Shown piece by piece: positions 1 through 9,739 of a DNA stretch of 64,000 bases. The translations under genes were made by a program, and so were the position numbers. Positions within the stretch are counted from its first letter, which is position 1. Each line of letters starts with the position of its first letter. Under the pieces are notes generated by a model. It was not told the origin of the DNA. It searched no databases and was given only the letters and a program-made list of their open reading frames with translations. Origin of the DNA: Geothrix sp. PMB-07 (lineage in GTDB: Bacteria > Acidobacteriota > Holophagae > Holophagales > Holophagaceae); contig NZ_CP132333.1 of NCBI RefSeq assembly GCF_030758935.1, positions 2,666,992 through 2,730,991 of the forward strand, written 5' to 3'.

Positions 1-1490
1 GCCCGGAATCGGGCCTCGCTCGCCCGCAGCGCCTCCTGGGACGCCGCCCATTCGGTGATGTCCTCGACGATGGAAAGGTGGCGGGCCGGCCTTCCCGGGA
101 GGCCCGGCAGCCTCACCATGCTGAGCTGGCCCCAGACCACCTGGCCATCGCGGCGGAGGTAGCGCTTCTCCCGGTGGATCTCGTCGGTCTCACCGCCCAG
201 GAGCTGCTCGACGGAGGCCCTGTCCTCGGCCTGGTGATCGGGGTGGGTGACCTGCATGAAGGTGCGCGTCAGCAGTTCCTCCGGCTCGTAACCCAGGATG
301 CGGCCCATGCGCGGGTTGACCGAGAGGAACCGCCCGGACCCGCTCTCCACGATGGCCATGCCGAAGGGCGCGTGCTCGAAGAGTGCCGTGAAGCGCGCCT
401 CCGTCGCCAGCAGCTCCGCCTCCCGCTCGTCCGCGAGGCGGCGGGCACGCAGCTCGGCCCCCTGGATGGTGACCATCAGGGTGAAGATGAGCAGGCTCCC
501 CGCCAGCCCGCCGACGAGGATCTCCCAGTGGTGGTGCCTGCCAGCCTCGGCATAGAACGCGGCATTGGCCTGCACCGTCGCCGTCCAGGCCCGGCCGGAC
601 GCGGGGAAGGACCGGATGAGGACAGGCCCGAGGAAGGACCTGGCGCGGCCGGGATCGGAATCGAACAGCAGGCCGGCCGGAAGGTTGGCCGGTCCATCCG
701 ACAGGATCAGGTGCGCCGTGCGGAGATCCCTCGCCAGCGCCGCGCTGACGAAATCACCCATCCGCAGGGGGAAGGACACCCACCCCCGCAGGGCCCTGCG
801 CCGCTCCACCACGGTTTCGGGGCGGAGCCCCTGGCGGTAGACCGGAGCGAAGAGCACCGCCCCCACCTGGGGATCGGCGCCCGTTTCCTGGTACAGCGTG
901 ACCGGCCCCGACAGCGTCACCAGGCCCTGATCCCGGGCCCGGAGCATGGCTTCCCGGCGCACCGCCTCCCGCAGCATGTCCCTGCCGAAGGCCCGCTGGT
1001 TCAGGGCATCCATGGGTTCGATGTAGAGGATCGCGCTGCACCCCTCCGGATCCATGGCCAAGGGGCCCCCGGGAAGCAGCTCGTAGTCCGGGAACCCCTC
1101 CTGGCGCACGCGCGCCCGATGGGAGGGCAGCTCCGATGTCGGAATCCATTCCACGAAACTCAGGCCCTGAGCCCCCGGGTAGGTGTCAGGCAGGGCCAGG
1201 CTCGCCACGAAATCGCGCCACTCGGTCCGGCTGGGCAAGGGGCCCCGCCCCAGGAAGCCCGCCGCACTCCGAAGCACCTGCCCCAGCCCGGCCATGCGCT
1301 TTTCCAGGTGCATGGCCATCTCGTTGGCTTGGGTGGTGCGCAGATCCTTGAGGCGGGCATGCTCCGCCCGGAGCACGGTGCGCCAGACCACGAGCGTGAA
1401 CAGCAGCCCGACCGCCAGGCCAAGCCAGGGCCAAGGGGACCACAGGGGTCTCGAAGGCCATGCGGGCCTGGCTCCAGCGAGGGCCACCAT
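1..1490 (-). CDS. CHASE/PAS membrane sensor protein (C-terminus outside window)
   Basis: Membrane sensor cut off by the left edge; about 496 codons are visible. The frame opens at an ATG at 1490 with AGGTGA just upstream. A short N-terminal stretch leads to a transmembrane segment (about residues 20-40, LGLAVGLLFTLVVW). Then comes an extracytoplasmic domain of CHASE type: a fixed-position Phe-Val pair is followed by the pattern GLSFVEWIPTSELPSHRARV and by GFPDYEL. A second membrane segment precedes a PAS domain (ARFTALFEHAPFGMAIVESG, with GYEPEELL) and a PAC-like stretch, and another PAS begins at the window edge. CHASE domains bind small extracellular ligands. The output domain (histidine kinase or GGDEF) lies outside the window, so it cannot be named. 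It is transcribed in the same direction as carB, 89 bases downstream of it, and probably independent of it. Confidence 0.8.
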   Translation of the reverse strand, partial: MVALAGARPAWPSRPLWSPWPWLGLAVGLLFTLVVWRTVLRAEHARLKDLRTTQANEMAMHLEKRMAGLGQVLRSAAGFLGRGPLPSRTEWRDFVASLALPDTYPGAQGLSFVEWIPTSELPSHRARVRQEGFPDYELLPGGPLAMDPEGCSAILYIEPMDALNQRAFGRDMLREAVRREAMLRARDQGLVTLSGPVTLYQETGADPQVGAVLFAPVYRQGLRPETVVERRRALRGWVSFPLRMGDFVSAALARDLRTAHLILSDGPANLPAGLLFDSDPGRARSFLGPVLIRSFPASGRAWTATVQANAAFYAEAGRHHHWEILVGGLAGSLLIFTLMVTIQGAELRARRLADEREAELLATEARFTALFEHAPFGMAIVESGSGRFLSVNPRMGRILGYEPEELLTRTFMQVTHPDHQAEDRASVEQLLGGETDEIHREKRYLRRDGQVVWGQLSMVRLPGLPGRPARHLSIVEDITEWAASQEALRASEARFR

Positions 1491-1579
1491 TCACCTGACC
1501 GGGGCGACGGGCCCCTCCCGATTCTTTACGACGGACGGATGGCGTTCAATAAGTTAAATTCGCGGCCAACCCGAATGAA

Positions 1580-4500
1580 TCAAGCCGGTCCCAGGGACTG
1601 AATGGCCCGCACGGTCATGTCGCCCCGCAGCGTCTCCACCGCTTCGCAGGCGGCCAGGGCCGCGCTGAGGTTGGTGAGGCAGGGGATTTTGAGACGCAGT
1701 GCTTCCCGGCGGATGGCGCTCTCGTCGAAGAAGGCGTCGCGGCCCAGGGGGGTGTTGATGACCCACTGCACCTCGCCGTTCTTGAGCAGATCCACCGCGT
1801 TGGGGCGGCCCTCGTTCACCTTGAAGATCTTGCGGACCTTCAGGCCCACGGCCTCCAGCGCCTTGGCCGTGCCCTCGGTGGCGCAGAGGCCAAAGCCCAG
1901 GGCCACCAGCTTGTGAGCCAGCTCTGGCAGGCGCAATTTGTCTGCGTCGTTCACCGTGAGGAACACCGTGCCCGACAGCGGCAGCGGAATGCCGGCCGCC
2001 AGCAGCGACTTGGCGTAGGCCTCACCGAAGGTCTCGCCGATGCCCATCACTTCACCGGTGCTCTTCATTTCGGGGCCCAGCACCGGATCCACGCCCGGGA
2101 ACTTGCCGAAGGGAAAGACCACGCCCTTCATGGACACCAGGCGGGGCACGCCATCGGTGATGCCCTGCTGCTTCAGGCTCTGGCCCAGGCCGATGCGCGC
2201 GGCAACGCCCGCCCAGTCCACGCCCGTGGCCTTGCTCACGAAGGGCACCGTACGGCTGGCTCGGGGGTTGGCCTCCAGGCAGTAGGCGATGCCATCCTTC
2301 ACGGCGAACTGCAGGTTCATGAGGCCGCGCACACCCAGGTCCAGCGCCAGCTTGCGGGCATAGCCCTTCACCGTCTCCAGGATGGCCTCAGGCACGCCTA
2401 GAGCCGGGATCACGGCGTAGCTGTCGCCGCTGTGGATGCCCGCCTCCTCGATGTGGGCCAGCAGGCCCGCGATGGCCACCTGCTCGCCGTCGCACACCAC
2501 GTCGATATCCAGCTCCTGCGCGCCGTCCAGGAAGCGGTCCAGCAGCACCGGCTGGTCCTCGCTCACGGCCACGGCTTCCCGCATGTACTTCTCCAGGCCC
2601 GCGTCATCGAAGACCACGGCCATGGCCCGGCCGCCCAGCACGAAGCTGGGGCGCACCATCACCGGGTAGCTGAGGCGCTGCGCCACCGCCTTGGCCTGCT
2701 CGAAGCTGGTGGCCATGCCCCACTGGGGCGCGGGGATGTCGAGGCGCTTGAGGGCCTGGCCGAAGCGCTCGCGATCCTCCGCATCCATGATGGTGTTGAG
2801 CGGGGTGCCCAGCAGCTTCACACCCGCCTCGTGCAGGGGCGTGGCCAGCTTCAGGGGCGTCTGCCCGCCGAACTGGGCGAAGACGCCCAGCAGGTTGCCG
2901 CCCTTCCCTTCGCGGTCCACCACGGCCTTCACGTGCTCGTAGGTGAGGGGCTCGAAGTAGAGGCGGTCGGCGGTGTCGAAATCCGTGCTGACGGTCTCGG
3001 GGTTGCAGTTGATGAGAATGGCCTCCACCCCGCTGGCGCGGATGGCCTCCACCGCCTGCACGCAGCAGCAGTCGAACTCGACGCCCTGGCCGATGCGGTT
3101 GGGGCCGCTGCCCAGCACGATGGCCTTGGGGCGGTCCGTGGGTTCGGCCTCGCTCATCTGTTCCCAGGTGCCGTAGAGGTAGGGCGTCTCGGCCTTGAAC
3201 TCGCCCGCGCAGGTGTCCACCCGCTTGTAGGCGGGATGCAGGCCCAACGAGGCCCGTCGCGCAGCGACTTCAGCCTCGGTGCCCGAGCAGAACACGGCGA
3301 TCTGGTTGTCGGCGAAGCCCGCGCGCTTGGCCTTCTCCAGCAGCTCCTCCGGCAGCCGGTCCACGGGGAAGCTGCGCAGGCGACCCTCCAGCACCACGAT
3401 CTCTTCGATCTCGCGCAGGAACCAGGCGGTGATCTTGGTGAGGCGGTGGATCTCCTCCACGCTGTGACCGGCCTTGAGGGCGTGGTAGACCCAGAACAGG
3501 CGCTGCGGGCCGGGGATGAGCAGGTGCTCCTTCAGCCGGTTGAGATCGAGCTTGCCTTCCAGCGCGCCCGATATCCCCTTGTGGCCTTCCTCCAGGGAGC
3601 GCACGGCCTTCTGCAGGGCCTCCTGGAAGCTGCGGCCCAGGCTCATGACCTCGCCCACGCTCTTCATCTGCGTGCCCAGCACCTTGTCGGCCTGGGGGAA
3701 CTTCTCGAAGGTGAAGCGGGGGATCTTCACCACCACGTAGTCGAGCACCGGCTCGAAGGCCGCCTTCGTCATGCGGGTGATGGCGTTGGGCAGCTCCCAC
3801 AGGCGGTAGCCCAGGGCCAGCTTGGTGGCCACCCAGGCGATGGGGAAGCCCGTCGCCTTGGAGGCCAGCGCCGAGCTGCGGCTCACGCGGGGGTTCATCT
3901 CGATGACGATGATGCGGCTGGTCTCGGGCTCCAGCGCGAACTGGATGTTCGACCCGCCCGTCTCCACGCCCACGGCGCGGATGACCGCCAGCGCGGCGTC
4001 GCGCATCTTCTGGTACTCGGGATCGGTGAGCGTCAACGCGGGGGCCACGGTGATGCTGTCGCCCGTGTGGACGCCCATGGGATCGAAGTTCTCGATGGAG
4101 CAGATCACCTCGACGTTGTCGTCCAGGTCGCGCACCACCTCCAGCTCGAACTCCTTCCAGCCCAGGATGCTCTCCTCGATGAGCACCTGCTTGGTGGGGC
4201 TCAGGTCGAGGCCGCGGGCCACGATGGTCTCGAACTCCTCCACGTTGTAGGCGATGCCGCCGCCGCTGCCGCCCAGCGTGAAGCTGGGGCGGATGATGGA
4301 GGGAAAGCCCGTGAGCTTCAGCAGGTCGCGAGCTTCCGCCATGTTGTGGGCGAAGCCGCCGCGGCAGGTCTCCAGGCCCAGGTCGTCCATGAGCGCCTTG
4401 AAGAGCTGGCGATCCTCGCCGCGGTTGATGGCTTCAGGCTGGGCGCCGATGAGCTGCACGCCGGTGCGCTCCAACAGGCCGCTCTCGTGGGCCTCCATGG

Positions 4501-4795
4501 CCAGGTTCAGCGCGGTCTGGCCCCCCACCGTGGGCAGGATGGCATCGGGCTTTTCGGCCTCGATGACCTTCGCCAGCACCGAGAGGGTCAGCGGCTCGAT
4601 GTAGGTGGCATCGGCGCGGCCCGGATCCGTCATGATCGACGCTGGGTTCGAGTTCAGCAGGATGGTGCGAATGCCCTCCTCCCGCAGCGCCTTCAGTGCC
4701 TGGGTGCCCGAGTAGTCGAATTCGCAGGCCTGGCCGATCTGGATGGGGCCAGAGCCCAGCACCAGCACACTCTTCAGATCTGTTCGCTTAGGCAT
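1580..4795 (-). CDS. carB: Carbamoyl-phosphate synthase large subunit
   Basis: Makes carbamoyl phosphate from bicarbonate, ammonia (delivered by CarA) and two ATP, for pyrimidine and arginine synthesis in the cytoplasm. At 1071 residues it is full length for the family. It shows the two homologous halves: each begins with the conserved GSGPIQIGQ / GSGPNRIGQ motif and continues into an ATP-grasp domain ([29 protein letters not shown]). The C-terminal 150 residues form the MGS-like allosteric domain ([16 protein letters not shown] onward), where UMP or ornithine would act in enterobacteria. It lies downstream of carA in the same orientation; the 102-base gap contains a palindromic repeat. The ATG at 4795 starts the standard [17 protein letters not shown] sequence. 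Confidence 0.98.
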   Translation of the reverse strand: MPKRTDLKSVLVLGSGPIQIGQACEFDYSGTQALKALREEGIRTILLNSNPASIMTDPGRADATYIEPLTLSVLAKVIEAEKPDAILPTVGGQTALNLAMEAHESGLLERTGVQLIGAQPEAINRGEDRQLFKALMDDLGLETCRGGFAHNMAEARDLLKLTGFPSIIRPSFTLGGSGGGIAYNVEEFETIVARGLDLSPTKQVLIEESILGWKEFELEVVRDLDDNVEVICSIENFDPMGVHTGDSITVAPALTLTDPEYQKMRDAALAVIRAVGVETGGSNIQFALEPETSRIIVIEMNPRVSRSSALASKATGFPIAWVATKLALGYRLWELPNAITRMTKAAFEPVLDYVVVKIPRFTFEKFPQADKVLGTQMKSVGEVMSLGRSFQEALQKAVRSLEEGHKGISGALEGKLDLNRLKEHLLIPGPQRLFWVYHALKAGHSVEEIHRLTKITAWFLREIEEIVVLEGRLRSFPVDRLPEELLEKAKRAGFADNQIAVFCSGTEAEVAARRASLGLHPAYKRVDTCAGEFKAETPYLYGTWEQMSEAEPTDRPKAIVLGSGPNRIGQGVEFDCCCVQAVEAIRASGVEAILINCNPETVSTDFDTADRLYFEPLTYEHVKAVVDREGKGGNLLGVFAQFGGQTPLKLATPLHEAGVKLLGTPLNTIMDAEDRERFGQALKRLDIPAPQWGMATSFEQAKAVAQRLSYPVMVRPSFVLGGRAMAVVFDDAGLEKYMREAVAVSEDQPVLLDRFLDGAQELDIDVVCDGEQVAIAGLLAHIEEAGIHSGDSYAVIPALGVPEAILETVKGYARKLALDLGVRGLMNLQFAVKDGIAYCLEANPRASRTVPFVSKATGVDWAGVAARIGLGQSLKQQGITDGVPRLVSMKGVVFPFGKFPGVDPVLGPEMKSTGEVMGIGETFGEAYAKSLLAAGIPLPLSGTVFLTVNDADKLRLPELAHKLVALGFGLCATEGTAKALEAVGLKVRKIFKVNEGRPNAVDLLKNGEVQWVINTPLGRDAFFDESAIRREALRLKIPCLTNLSAALAACEAVETLRGDMTVRAIQSLGPA

Positions 4796-4812
4796 ATTCA
4801 GAATCCTTTTTT

Positions 4813-4895
4813 ATCCACAGATTTCACAGATTCACACAGATTGAAAAACACAGCCTTTGCAGTTGAATCTGTGTCCATCTGTGGAATCTGTGGAT
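4813..4895. repeat. Palindromic intergenic repeat, family 1, copy 1
   Basis: Inverted repeat filling the gap between carA and carB. The left arm is 4813-4842 and the right arm 4866-4895; the arms are complementary at 27 of 30 positions around a 23-base loop. The arms are built from CACAGATT words. A related copy lies at 41640-41722. In the transcript it would fold into a long hairpin between the two cistrons. Confidence 0.85.
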
Positions 4896-4897
4896 GA

Positions 4898-5977
4898 TCA
4901 TCTTTGATTCTTTCCCATCAACTCAACGAAACGCTGGAAGGCGGGGTGCGCGTCGTGGGGACCGGGCGAGGCTTCGGGATGGTGCTGCAGCGAGAAGATG
5001 GGCAGCCGCGTGTGGCGCAGGCCCTCCACCGTGCCGTCGCTGAGGTGGCGGTGCGTGACCTCCACATCCTTGGGCAGGCTGGCCTCGTCCACCGCGAAGC
5101 CGTGGTTCTGGGCCGTGATCTCGATGCGGCCAGTCATGAGGTCGTGCACGGGCTGGTTGGCGCCGCGGTGGCCGAACTTCAGCTTGAAGGTGCGGCCGCC
5201 GAAGGCCTGGCCCAGCAGCTGGTGGCCCAAGCAGATGCCGAAGATGGGCAGCTGGCCGATGCAGGCTTCGACTTCCTTCTGCATGCCCGGCAGGGCCGCA
5301 GGATCGCCGGGGCCGTTGCTGAGGAAGAGGCCATGGAAGCGCTTGTCGGTGAGCTCCGTGGCGGGCGTGTCCCAGGGGAACACCTCCAGGTGCAGCCCCG
5401 CGCCCACCAGCTGGTTCAGGATGCTCAGCTTGATGCCGCCATCGAGCACCGCCACGCGGAAGGCGCCGCCGGGGTTCAGCTCGTAGCGGTCGCGGCAACT
5501 CACGTCAGCGCAGAGGGCCTGGCCGGTCATGTCGGGCAGGGCCTTGGCCTTGGCGACACCGGCCTCCAGGCTGCCGTCCACCTCGGTCCAGATCAGCGAG
5601 GGCTGCGAGCCCTGGTCGCGCAGGTGCTGGGTGAGGGCGCGAGTATCGAGATCGCTCATGACGGGGATGTGGTGCCGCTTGAGCCAGCTCGGCAGGTCGC
5701 CCTCGCAGCGGTGGTGGTCCGGCGCGAAGCTGAGGCGCCGACAGAGCAGGCCCGTGGCCCAAGGCCGGGTGCCCTCGTTCAGATCGGCGTGGATGCCGTA
5801 GATGCCCTGCTCGGGAAAGGTCATGCAGACCATCTGCCCCGCGAAGCTGGGATCCGTGAGGATCTCCTGGTAGCCGGCCATGGCCGTGGTGAACACGGCC
5901 TCGCCGCCACCCCCGAAGCCCAACGGCGCCCGCCCCCGGAAGATGGTCCCGTCTTTCAGGATCAGGTGCGCGCGCAT
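4898..5977 (-). CDS. carA: Carbamoyl-phosphate synthase small (glutaminase) subunit
   Basis: Hydrolyses glutamine and channels ammonia to CarB. The protein of 359 residues has the N-terminal CPSase_sm domain (LKDGTIFRGRAPLGFGGGGE, TDPSFAGQMVCMTFP) and a C-terminal class I glutamine amidotransferase domain. The nucleophile Cys sits in FGICLGHQLLGQAFGG and the His/Glu of the triad in HHPEASPGP. I chose the ATG at 5977 because GGGAGG lies six bases upstream and the protein then starts at the conserved MRAHLILKDG. The frame is open further upstream (to 6118), but that part overlaps a terminator-like hairpin and matches nothing in the family. It is the first gene of a carA-carB operon. Confidence 0.97.
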   Translation of the reverse strand: MRAHLILKDGTIFRGRAPLGFGGGGEAVFTTAMAGYQEILTDPSFAGQMVCMTFPEQGIYGIHADLNEGTRPWATGLLCRRLSFAPDHHRCEGDLPSWLKRHHIPVMSDLDTRALTQHLRDQGSQPSLIWTEVDGSLEAGVAKAKALPDMTGQALCADVSCRDRYELNPGGAFRVAVLDGGIKLSILNQLVGAGLHLEVFPWDTPATELTDKRFHGLFLSNGPGDPAALPGMQKEVEACIGQLPIFGICLGHQLLGQAFGGRTFKLKFGHRGANQPVHDLMTGRIEITAQNHGFAVDEASLPKDVEVTHRHLSDGTVEGLRHTRLPIFSLQHHPEASPGPHDAHPAFQRFVELMGKNQR

Positions 5978-6098
5978 GTGCCTCCCTCGAAGGTGATCCC
6001 GACCATGGAACCGCTCTGTGGTCGAGGTGGGGGGGGTCCTGGGAGTGGGCTCCATCCAGCCGGACGGAACCTCCCGCGGACCATGACAAAGACTCTGC

Positions 6099-6130
6099 AA
6101 AAACCCCGCGATGGCCAAGCCGTCGCGGGG
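6099..6130 (-). terminator. Intrinsic terminator-like hairpin in the carA leader (possible attenuator)
   Basis: On the minus strand an 8-bp perfect GC-rich stem (6123-6130 pairing with 6104-6111) is followed by five T (6103-6099). It lies about 120 bases upstream of carA in carA orientation. The only gene above it (tadA) runs the other way, so it does not end a neighbouring gene. A leader terminator controlling carA is the simplest reading; no antiterminator or PyrR site was identified. Confidence 0.55.
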
Positions 6131-6325
6131 TCGTGAGAAGGACTCGGTCCAGGCAGGACCAAAGTGAGTGTAGCGACCCGGAAAACCAAGGATCAGCCTT
6201 TTTCTTCAATGAGAAATCGGCCATACTGCTCCTTTGTTTCTGATGGTGCGTGAGGACTTCCGCTGGGGCTCGGTGGTGCTGTTTCCCAGACCGGACATCC
6301 GTCACCGTCCTTTGTTGCCACACTA

Positions 6326-6793
6326 ATGGTCATGTGGAGCGGGGACGACATCTATTTCATGAAGCTCGCCCTCGAAGAGGCCGAGAAGGCGGATCGCCTC
6401 GATGAAGTGCCCGTGGGCGCCGTGCTGGTCTCCGAAGGTGCCCTCCTGGGCCGCGGCCACAACCATCCGGTGAAGCTGCACGATCCCACGGCCCATGCGG
6501 AGGTACTGGCCCTGCGCAGCGCCGGGGCCTGGGCGAAGAACTACCGGCTCACGGGCGCCACGCTGTACGTGACGCTGGAGCCATGCCTCATGTGCTTCGG
6601 CGCCCTCATCCATGCCCGCGTGGGACGCGTGGTGTTCGGCGCCTCGGATCCCAAGGTGGGCGTCAGCCGCTGGCTGGACACCCTGGATGGTGCCGCCCTC
6701 AATCACCGCTTTGAATTCAAGGGGGGCCTGCTGGAACCAGAGTGCCGCGACCAGCTTCAGTCCTTCTTCAAACGCCGTCGATCAAAGGACTGA
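6326..6793 (+). CDS. tadA: tRNA adenosine(34) deaminase
   Basis: Deaminates A34 to inosine in the tRNA-Arg(ACG) wobble position. The 155-residue protein carries the complete zinc-dependent cytidine-deaminase-fold signature: HAE (zinc ligand His and catalytic Glu, in PTAHAEVLALR) and the zinc-binding pair in LEPCLMCFGAL. The N-terminal YFMKLALEEAEKA and PVGAVLV are typical of TadA rather than of cytidine or guanine deaminases. Two in-frame ATGs (6326 and 6332) are possible starts; neither has a clear Shine-Dalgarno sequence. A single base separates its stop from the next gene, so the two are probably co-transcribed. Confidence 0.95.
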   Translation: MVMWSGDDIYFMKLALEEAEKADRLDEVPVGAVLVSEGALLGRGHNHPVKLHDPTAHAEVLALRSAGAWAKNYRLTGATLYVTLEPCLMCFGALIHARVGRVVFGASDPKVGVSRWLDTLDGAALNHRFEFKGGLLEPECRDQLQSFFKRRRSKD

Positions 6794-6794
6794 C

Positions 6795-8618
6795 ATGCTC
6801 CCTTCTTTGATCGTTCCCATGGCGGTGCTTCCGTCACCTCTGGCTCTGGCCACCCACGCTTTCCTGGCAGGCACCCTGGTGGCCCTGGCCCTGTTGGCCA
6901 GCCTCGCCTACCGCCCCCTGCGCGACCAGGCGCTCAGCCAGGCGGGGCTCTTCGGGCTGGTCATTTCTGCGGCCTGGATGGGGGTCAGCAGCATCGCCCC
7001 GACCCTTCTCCCCGCCTCTCTGCTCGGCTACGTGCACCCGGCCTCCCTGATCCTCGCGGGCCTCAGCCTCGTCATCTGGGAACGGGTGACGTCCACCATG
7101 TTGGCCTCCTCGCCAGGGGCCCGGCGCCTGGCCCACATTCGGCGAGGCACGGCTCTGACCACGCTCTGCATCGCTTTGGCGGCCATTCTGCCCTGGCGAC
7201 TGGCCCACACCCTCGCCGAACTCCTGCTGGGGCTGCTGGCCCCCTTCCTCGCCCTGCTGACCCTCTCCGCTGGCCTGCGCGCCCGTCGTGAAGGCCTCCG
7301 AACCGCAGGAGCCCTCATCACGGCCACGGTCGCCATCCTCGTTTGCTGCGCGGCCCTTTGGACGCTCAGCGTCGGTCGCATGACCGCCCTGGTGAGCCTA
7401 TCCCTGCTGCAGTTCGCCCTCGTGGTGCTGGCCATGGCCCTCGGCTGGGCCCTGCTCAGCCGCATGACGGAACTGCGCCTGGCCACGGAGGAAGCGCAGA
7501 ACGCCCAGCTGATCGCCGCGGCCCACCAGGCCCACGACCTGGAAGCCCTGGTGGAGCAGCGCAATGCAGAGTTGTCTGCCCGCCTGCGCGATCTGAACGA
7601 GGCTCGCCGCACCGCGGAGACGGCCAACCAGGCGCTGCAGCGGGCCCTGGACCAGCTGGAGGAAGTGGCCGCCACCGACCGCCTCACGGGGGCCTGGAAC
7701 CGGCGCCGCTTCGAGGAGGCCGTGCTGCCCGAGATCGCCCTGGCCCACCGCCGCCGAGAGCCCCTCTCCCTGCTCATGTTCGACCTGGACCACTTCAAGC
7801 GCGTCAACGACGACCACGGCCACGGGGCCGGGGATGCGGTGCTGGCAGGAACGGCGCAAACGGTGCGCCTGCATCTGCGCGCTTCGGATTCCCTGGTGCG
7901 CTGGGGCGGTGAGGAGTTCCTGGTGATGGCTCCGGCCACGCGACTGGAAGGCGCCATGGGCCTGGCGGAAAAGCTCCGGGCCGCCGTGGCCGCCATCCAC
8001 TACCCCGAAGTGGGCTCGGTGACCATGAGCCTGGGCGTGTCGGAATATGCCCTGGGTGAAAGCCTGGTCGAATGGATCGAGCGGACGGATCAGGCCCTCT
8101 ACACAGCCAAGTCGGAGGGCCGCAACCGCTGCTGCGCGGCGGCGGCCCCGGAGCGCAACGGCATCGAACCGGCCTCTGATCGCTCCCTGCTGGAGGTGAT
8201 CTGGGAAGAGACCTACGAAAGCGGCCACGCCCTCATCGACCGTCAGCACCAGCGCCTCTTCCGCCTGGCCAGCGCCCTCATGGCCGTGCTCACGGAGAAT
8301 CGCCCCCTGCCGGAAGTGGCCCTGCGCCTGGAGACCCTGTTGGCGCACACCGCCCAGCATTTCCACGATGAGGAAGCCCTGCTGCGCGAGGCCCGCTATT
8401 CCGATCTGCCCGAACACGCCGCCATCCACGCCGCGCTCATGTCCCGTGCCCGCAAGCTGCAGGCGGAAGTGCAGGCCGGCCACCTGGATTTCGGTCGGCT
8501 GGTGGCGTTCCTGGCCTTGGACCTGGTGAAGGGGCACATCCTCAGCGAAGACCGCAACTACTTCGGGCACCTGCGAAGGATGGCCTCCCCGGAGGGCATG
8601 CCCCCAGCCGGGGCCTGA
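6795..8618 (+). CDS. Membrane diguanylate cyclase with C-terminal hemerythrin domain
   Basis: Predicted to make cyclic di-GMP under control of oxygen or redox state. The 607-residue protein has about seven hydrophobic segments (residues 10-215), then a coiled coil rich in Glu, Ala and Gln (about 225-290). Next is a GGDEF domain with an intact active site GGEEF (residues 371-375) and an upstream RASD motif fitting the product-inhibition I-site. A bacteriohemerythrin domain (about 466-600) shows iron-ligand spacing GHALIDRQHQ, HFHDEE, HAAIH and HILSED. Bacteriohemerythrins bind O2 at a di-iron site. I start the gene at the ATG at 6795, one base after tadA and preceded by AAAGGA. Confidence 0.9.
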   Translation: MLPSLIVPMAVLPSPLALATHAFLAGTLVALALLASLAYRPLRDQALSQAGLFGLVISAAWMGVSSIAPTLLPASLLGYVHPASLILAGLSLVIWERVTSTMLASSPGARRLAHIRRGTALTTLCIALAAILPWRLAHTLAELLLGLLAPFLALLTLSAGLRARREGLRTAGALITATVAILVCCAALWTLSVGRMTALVSLSLLQFALVVLAMALGWALLSRMTELRLATEEAQNAQLIAAAHQAHDLEALVEQRNAELSARLRDLNEARRTAETANQALQRALDQLEEVAATDRLTGAWNRRRFEEAVLPEIALAHRRREPLSLLMFDLDHFKRVNDDHGHGAGDAVLAGTAQTVRLHLRASDSLVRWGGEEFLVMAPATRLEGAMGLAEKLRAAVAAIHYPEVGSVTMSLGVSEYALGESLVEWIERTDQALYTAKSEGRNRCCAAAAPERNGIEPASDRSLLEVIWEETYESGHALIDRQHQRLFRLASALMAVLTENRPLPEVALRLETLLAHTAQHFHDEEALLREARYSDLPEHAAIHAALMSRARKLQAEVQAGHLDFGRLVAFLALDLVKGHILSEDRNYFGHLRRMASPEGMPPAGA

Positions 8619-9686
8619 CTAGCGTTCCGAAAGCATCCGCACCGCGAAGGTGGCCAGCCAGTGCTCGCCCTCGTAGCTGCCGGAAGCGAGGTGGGGCAGC
8701 GAAGCCCGGGCATGTTGATCCGCCAACCGGATCAAGGCTGCCGCGCGCGGATCGGCGGGGCCCAGGGCGAGGGCGATGCGGCGCAGGGCCCGCGCCCGGC
8801 TCAGGTTGAGGCCATCCAGGTGCACGATCTTGGGGTCGGTGCGGTCCGACACCACCGCAGGCACCAGGCCCTTGGGCAGGCCCGGCAGGAAGCCGCCCAA
8901 CCAGCGGCGATAGGTCGGCGCGGGCAACACGCGCGACATGAGCGCCGCCTCTTCCAAGCAAGGCGACAGAAAGTCCTCGCCGCCGGGCTCCCAGGCCACC
9001 GGGCCCTGGCGATCCCGTCCGAACCAGGTCCTGGCCCGATCAAGGATCAGTGCCTCCAAGGCGGCATCCTTGGCGGCCCGGGCATAATCCAGCGCCAGGT
9101 CCAGGCTGAACGCGGTGTTGGGATGCACGCCGGTGCGGATGGGATAGGTCTGCTTAGGCAGGAAGGCCTTGAACTGCCCGGCCAGGGCTTCCGCCAGGGG
9201 CTGCAGTGCCGCGGCCCAGCGCTGGGCAGAGGGATCGTCCCAAGTGCGCAGCTCCGCGCTCAACTTCAGCAGCCAGGCCCAGCCATAGGTGCGCTCGAAA
9301 CTGCGGCGGTTCTCCTGCCCCAGGTAGGCCACTTCGACGGCCATGCGCTCGGGCGCCAGGTTCTCATCCAGCACCTGCCGGATCTCCGCCGCGCGGACCA
9401 TGCCTGGATGCTCGCGCAGCAGCCGCACCAGCATCCAGTGGCCGTGCACCGAAGAGTGCCAATCGAAGCAGCCGTAGAAGGCCGGGTGCAGGTCCCTCGG
9501 AGATTTCACCTCCCCGCCGCCGTTCATCACGTGATCCAGCTTGTTGGGGTATTCCTGACGCACACAGCGCAGGGCCAGTGCTGCAAAGCGATCCGCCGCC
9601 GCGTCCGTCAGCGCCAACTCCGCCTGCTGGGCCGATAACGCCGCCACAGCGGCCATTCCCAGCAGCGCCGATCGCACCCAACCCAT
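8619..9686 (-). CDS. DUF2891 family secreted protein
   Basis: A 355-residue protein with a cleavable signal peptide (RSALLGMAAVAALSAQQ) and a body matching the DUF2891 family: YPNKLDHVMNG, HPAFYGCFDWHSSVHGHWMLVRLL, and WLAAFAVR-like WLATFAVR at the end. The conserved His/Trp/Asp pattern and helical repeats recall (alpha/alpha) barrel enzymes, but the function is not established. I use the ATG at 9686. The frame extends further upstream, but those codons would be the antisense of tRNA-Ser (the EGFEPPNRFP artefact often seen beside tRNA-Ser genes). It converges with the cyclase gene, with adjacent stop codons. Confidence 0.85.
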   Translation of the reverse strand: MGWVRSALLGMAAVAALSAQQAELALTDAAADRFAALALRCVRQEYPNKLDHVMNGGGEVKSPRDLHPAFYGCFDWHSSVHGHWMLVRLLREHPGMVRAAEIRQVLDENLAPERMAVEVAYLGQENRRSFERTYGWAWLLKLSAELRTWDDPSAQRWAAALQPLAEALAGQFKAFLPKQTYPIRTGVHPNTAFSLDLALDYARAAKDAALEALILDRARTWFGRDRQGPVAWEPGGEDFLSPCLEEAALMSRVLPAPTYRRWLGGFLPGLPKGLVPAVVSDRTDPKIVHLDGLNLSRARALRRIALALGPADPRAAALIRLADQHARASLPHLASGSYEGEHWLATFAVRMLSER

Positions 9687-9739
9687 GACATCCCCCGAAA
9701 GCTGGATTCTACCGGCCACTTTGCTAGAATGATCCTTCC

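Noticed and set aside
78-1601. A 507-codon open frame on the plus strand
   Set aside because: It is antisense to the CHASE/PAS sensor. The long frame is a by-product of high GC and the protein composition (His/Arg/Pro/Gly-rich) is not natural.
2432-4897. An 821-codon open frame antisense to carB
   Set aside because: A GC-rich shadow of a strongly conserved enzyme gene; similar shadows oppose most long genes in the window.
5978-6189. A 75-codon frame upstream of carA as a leader peptide, and the N-terminal extension of carA
   Set aside because: No ribosome-binding site and no run of regulatory codons; the conserved CarA start at 5977 has a strong site.
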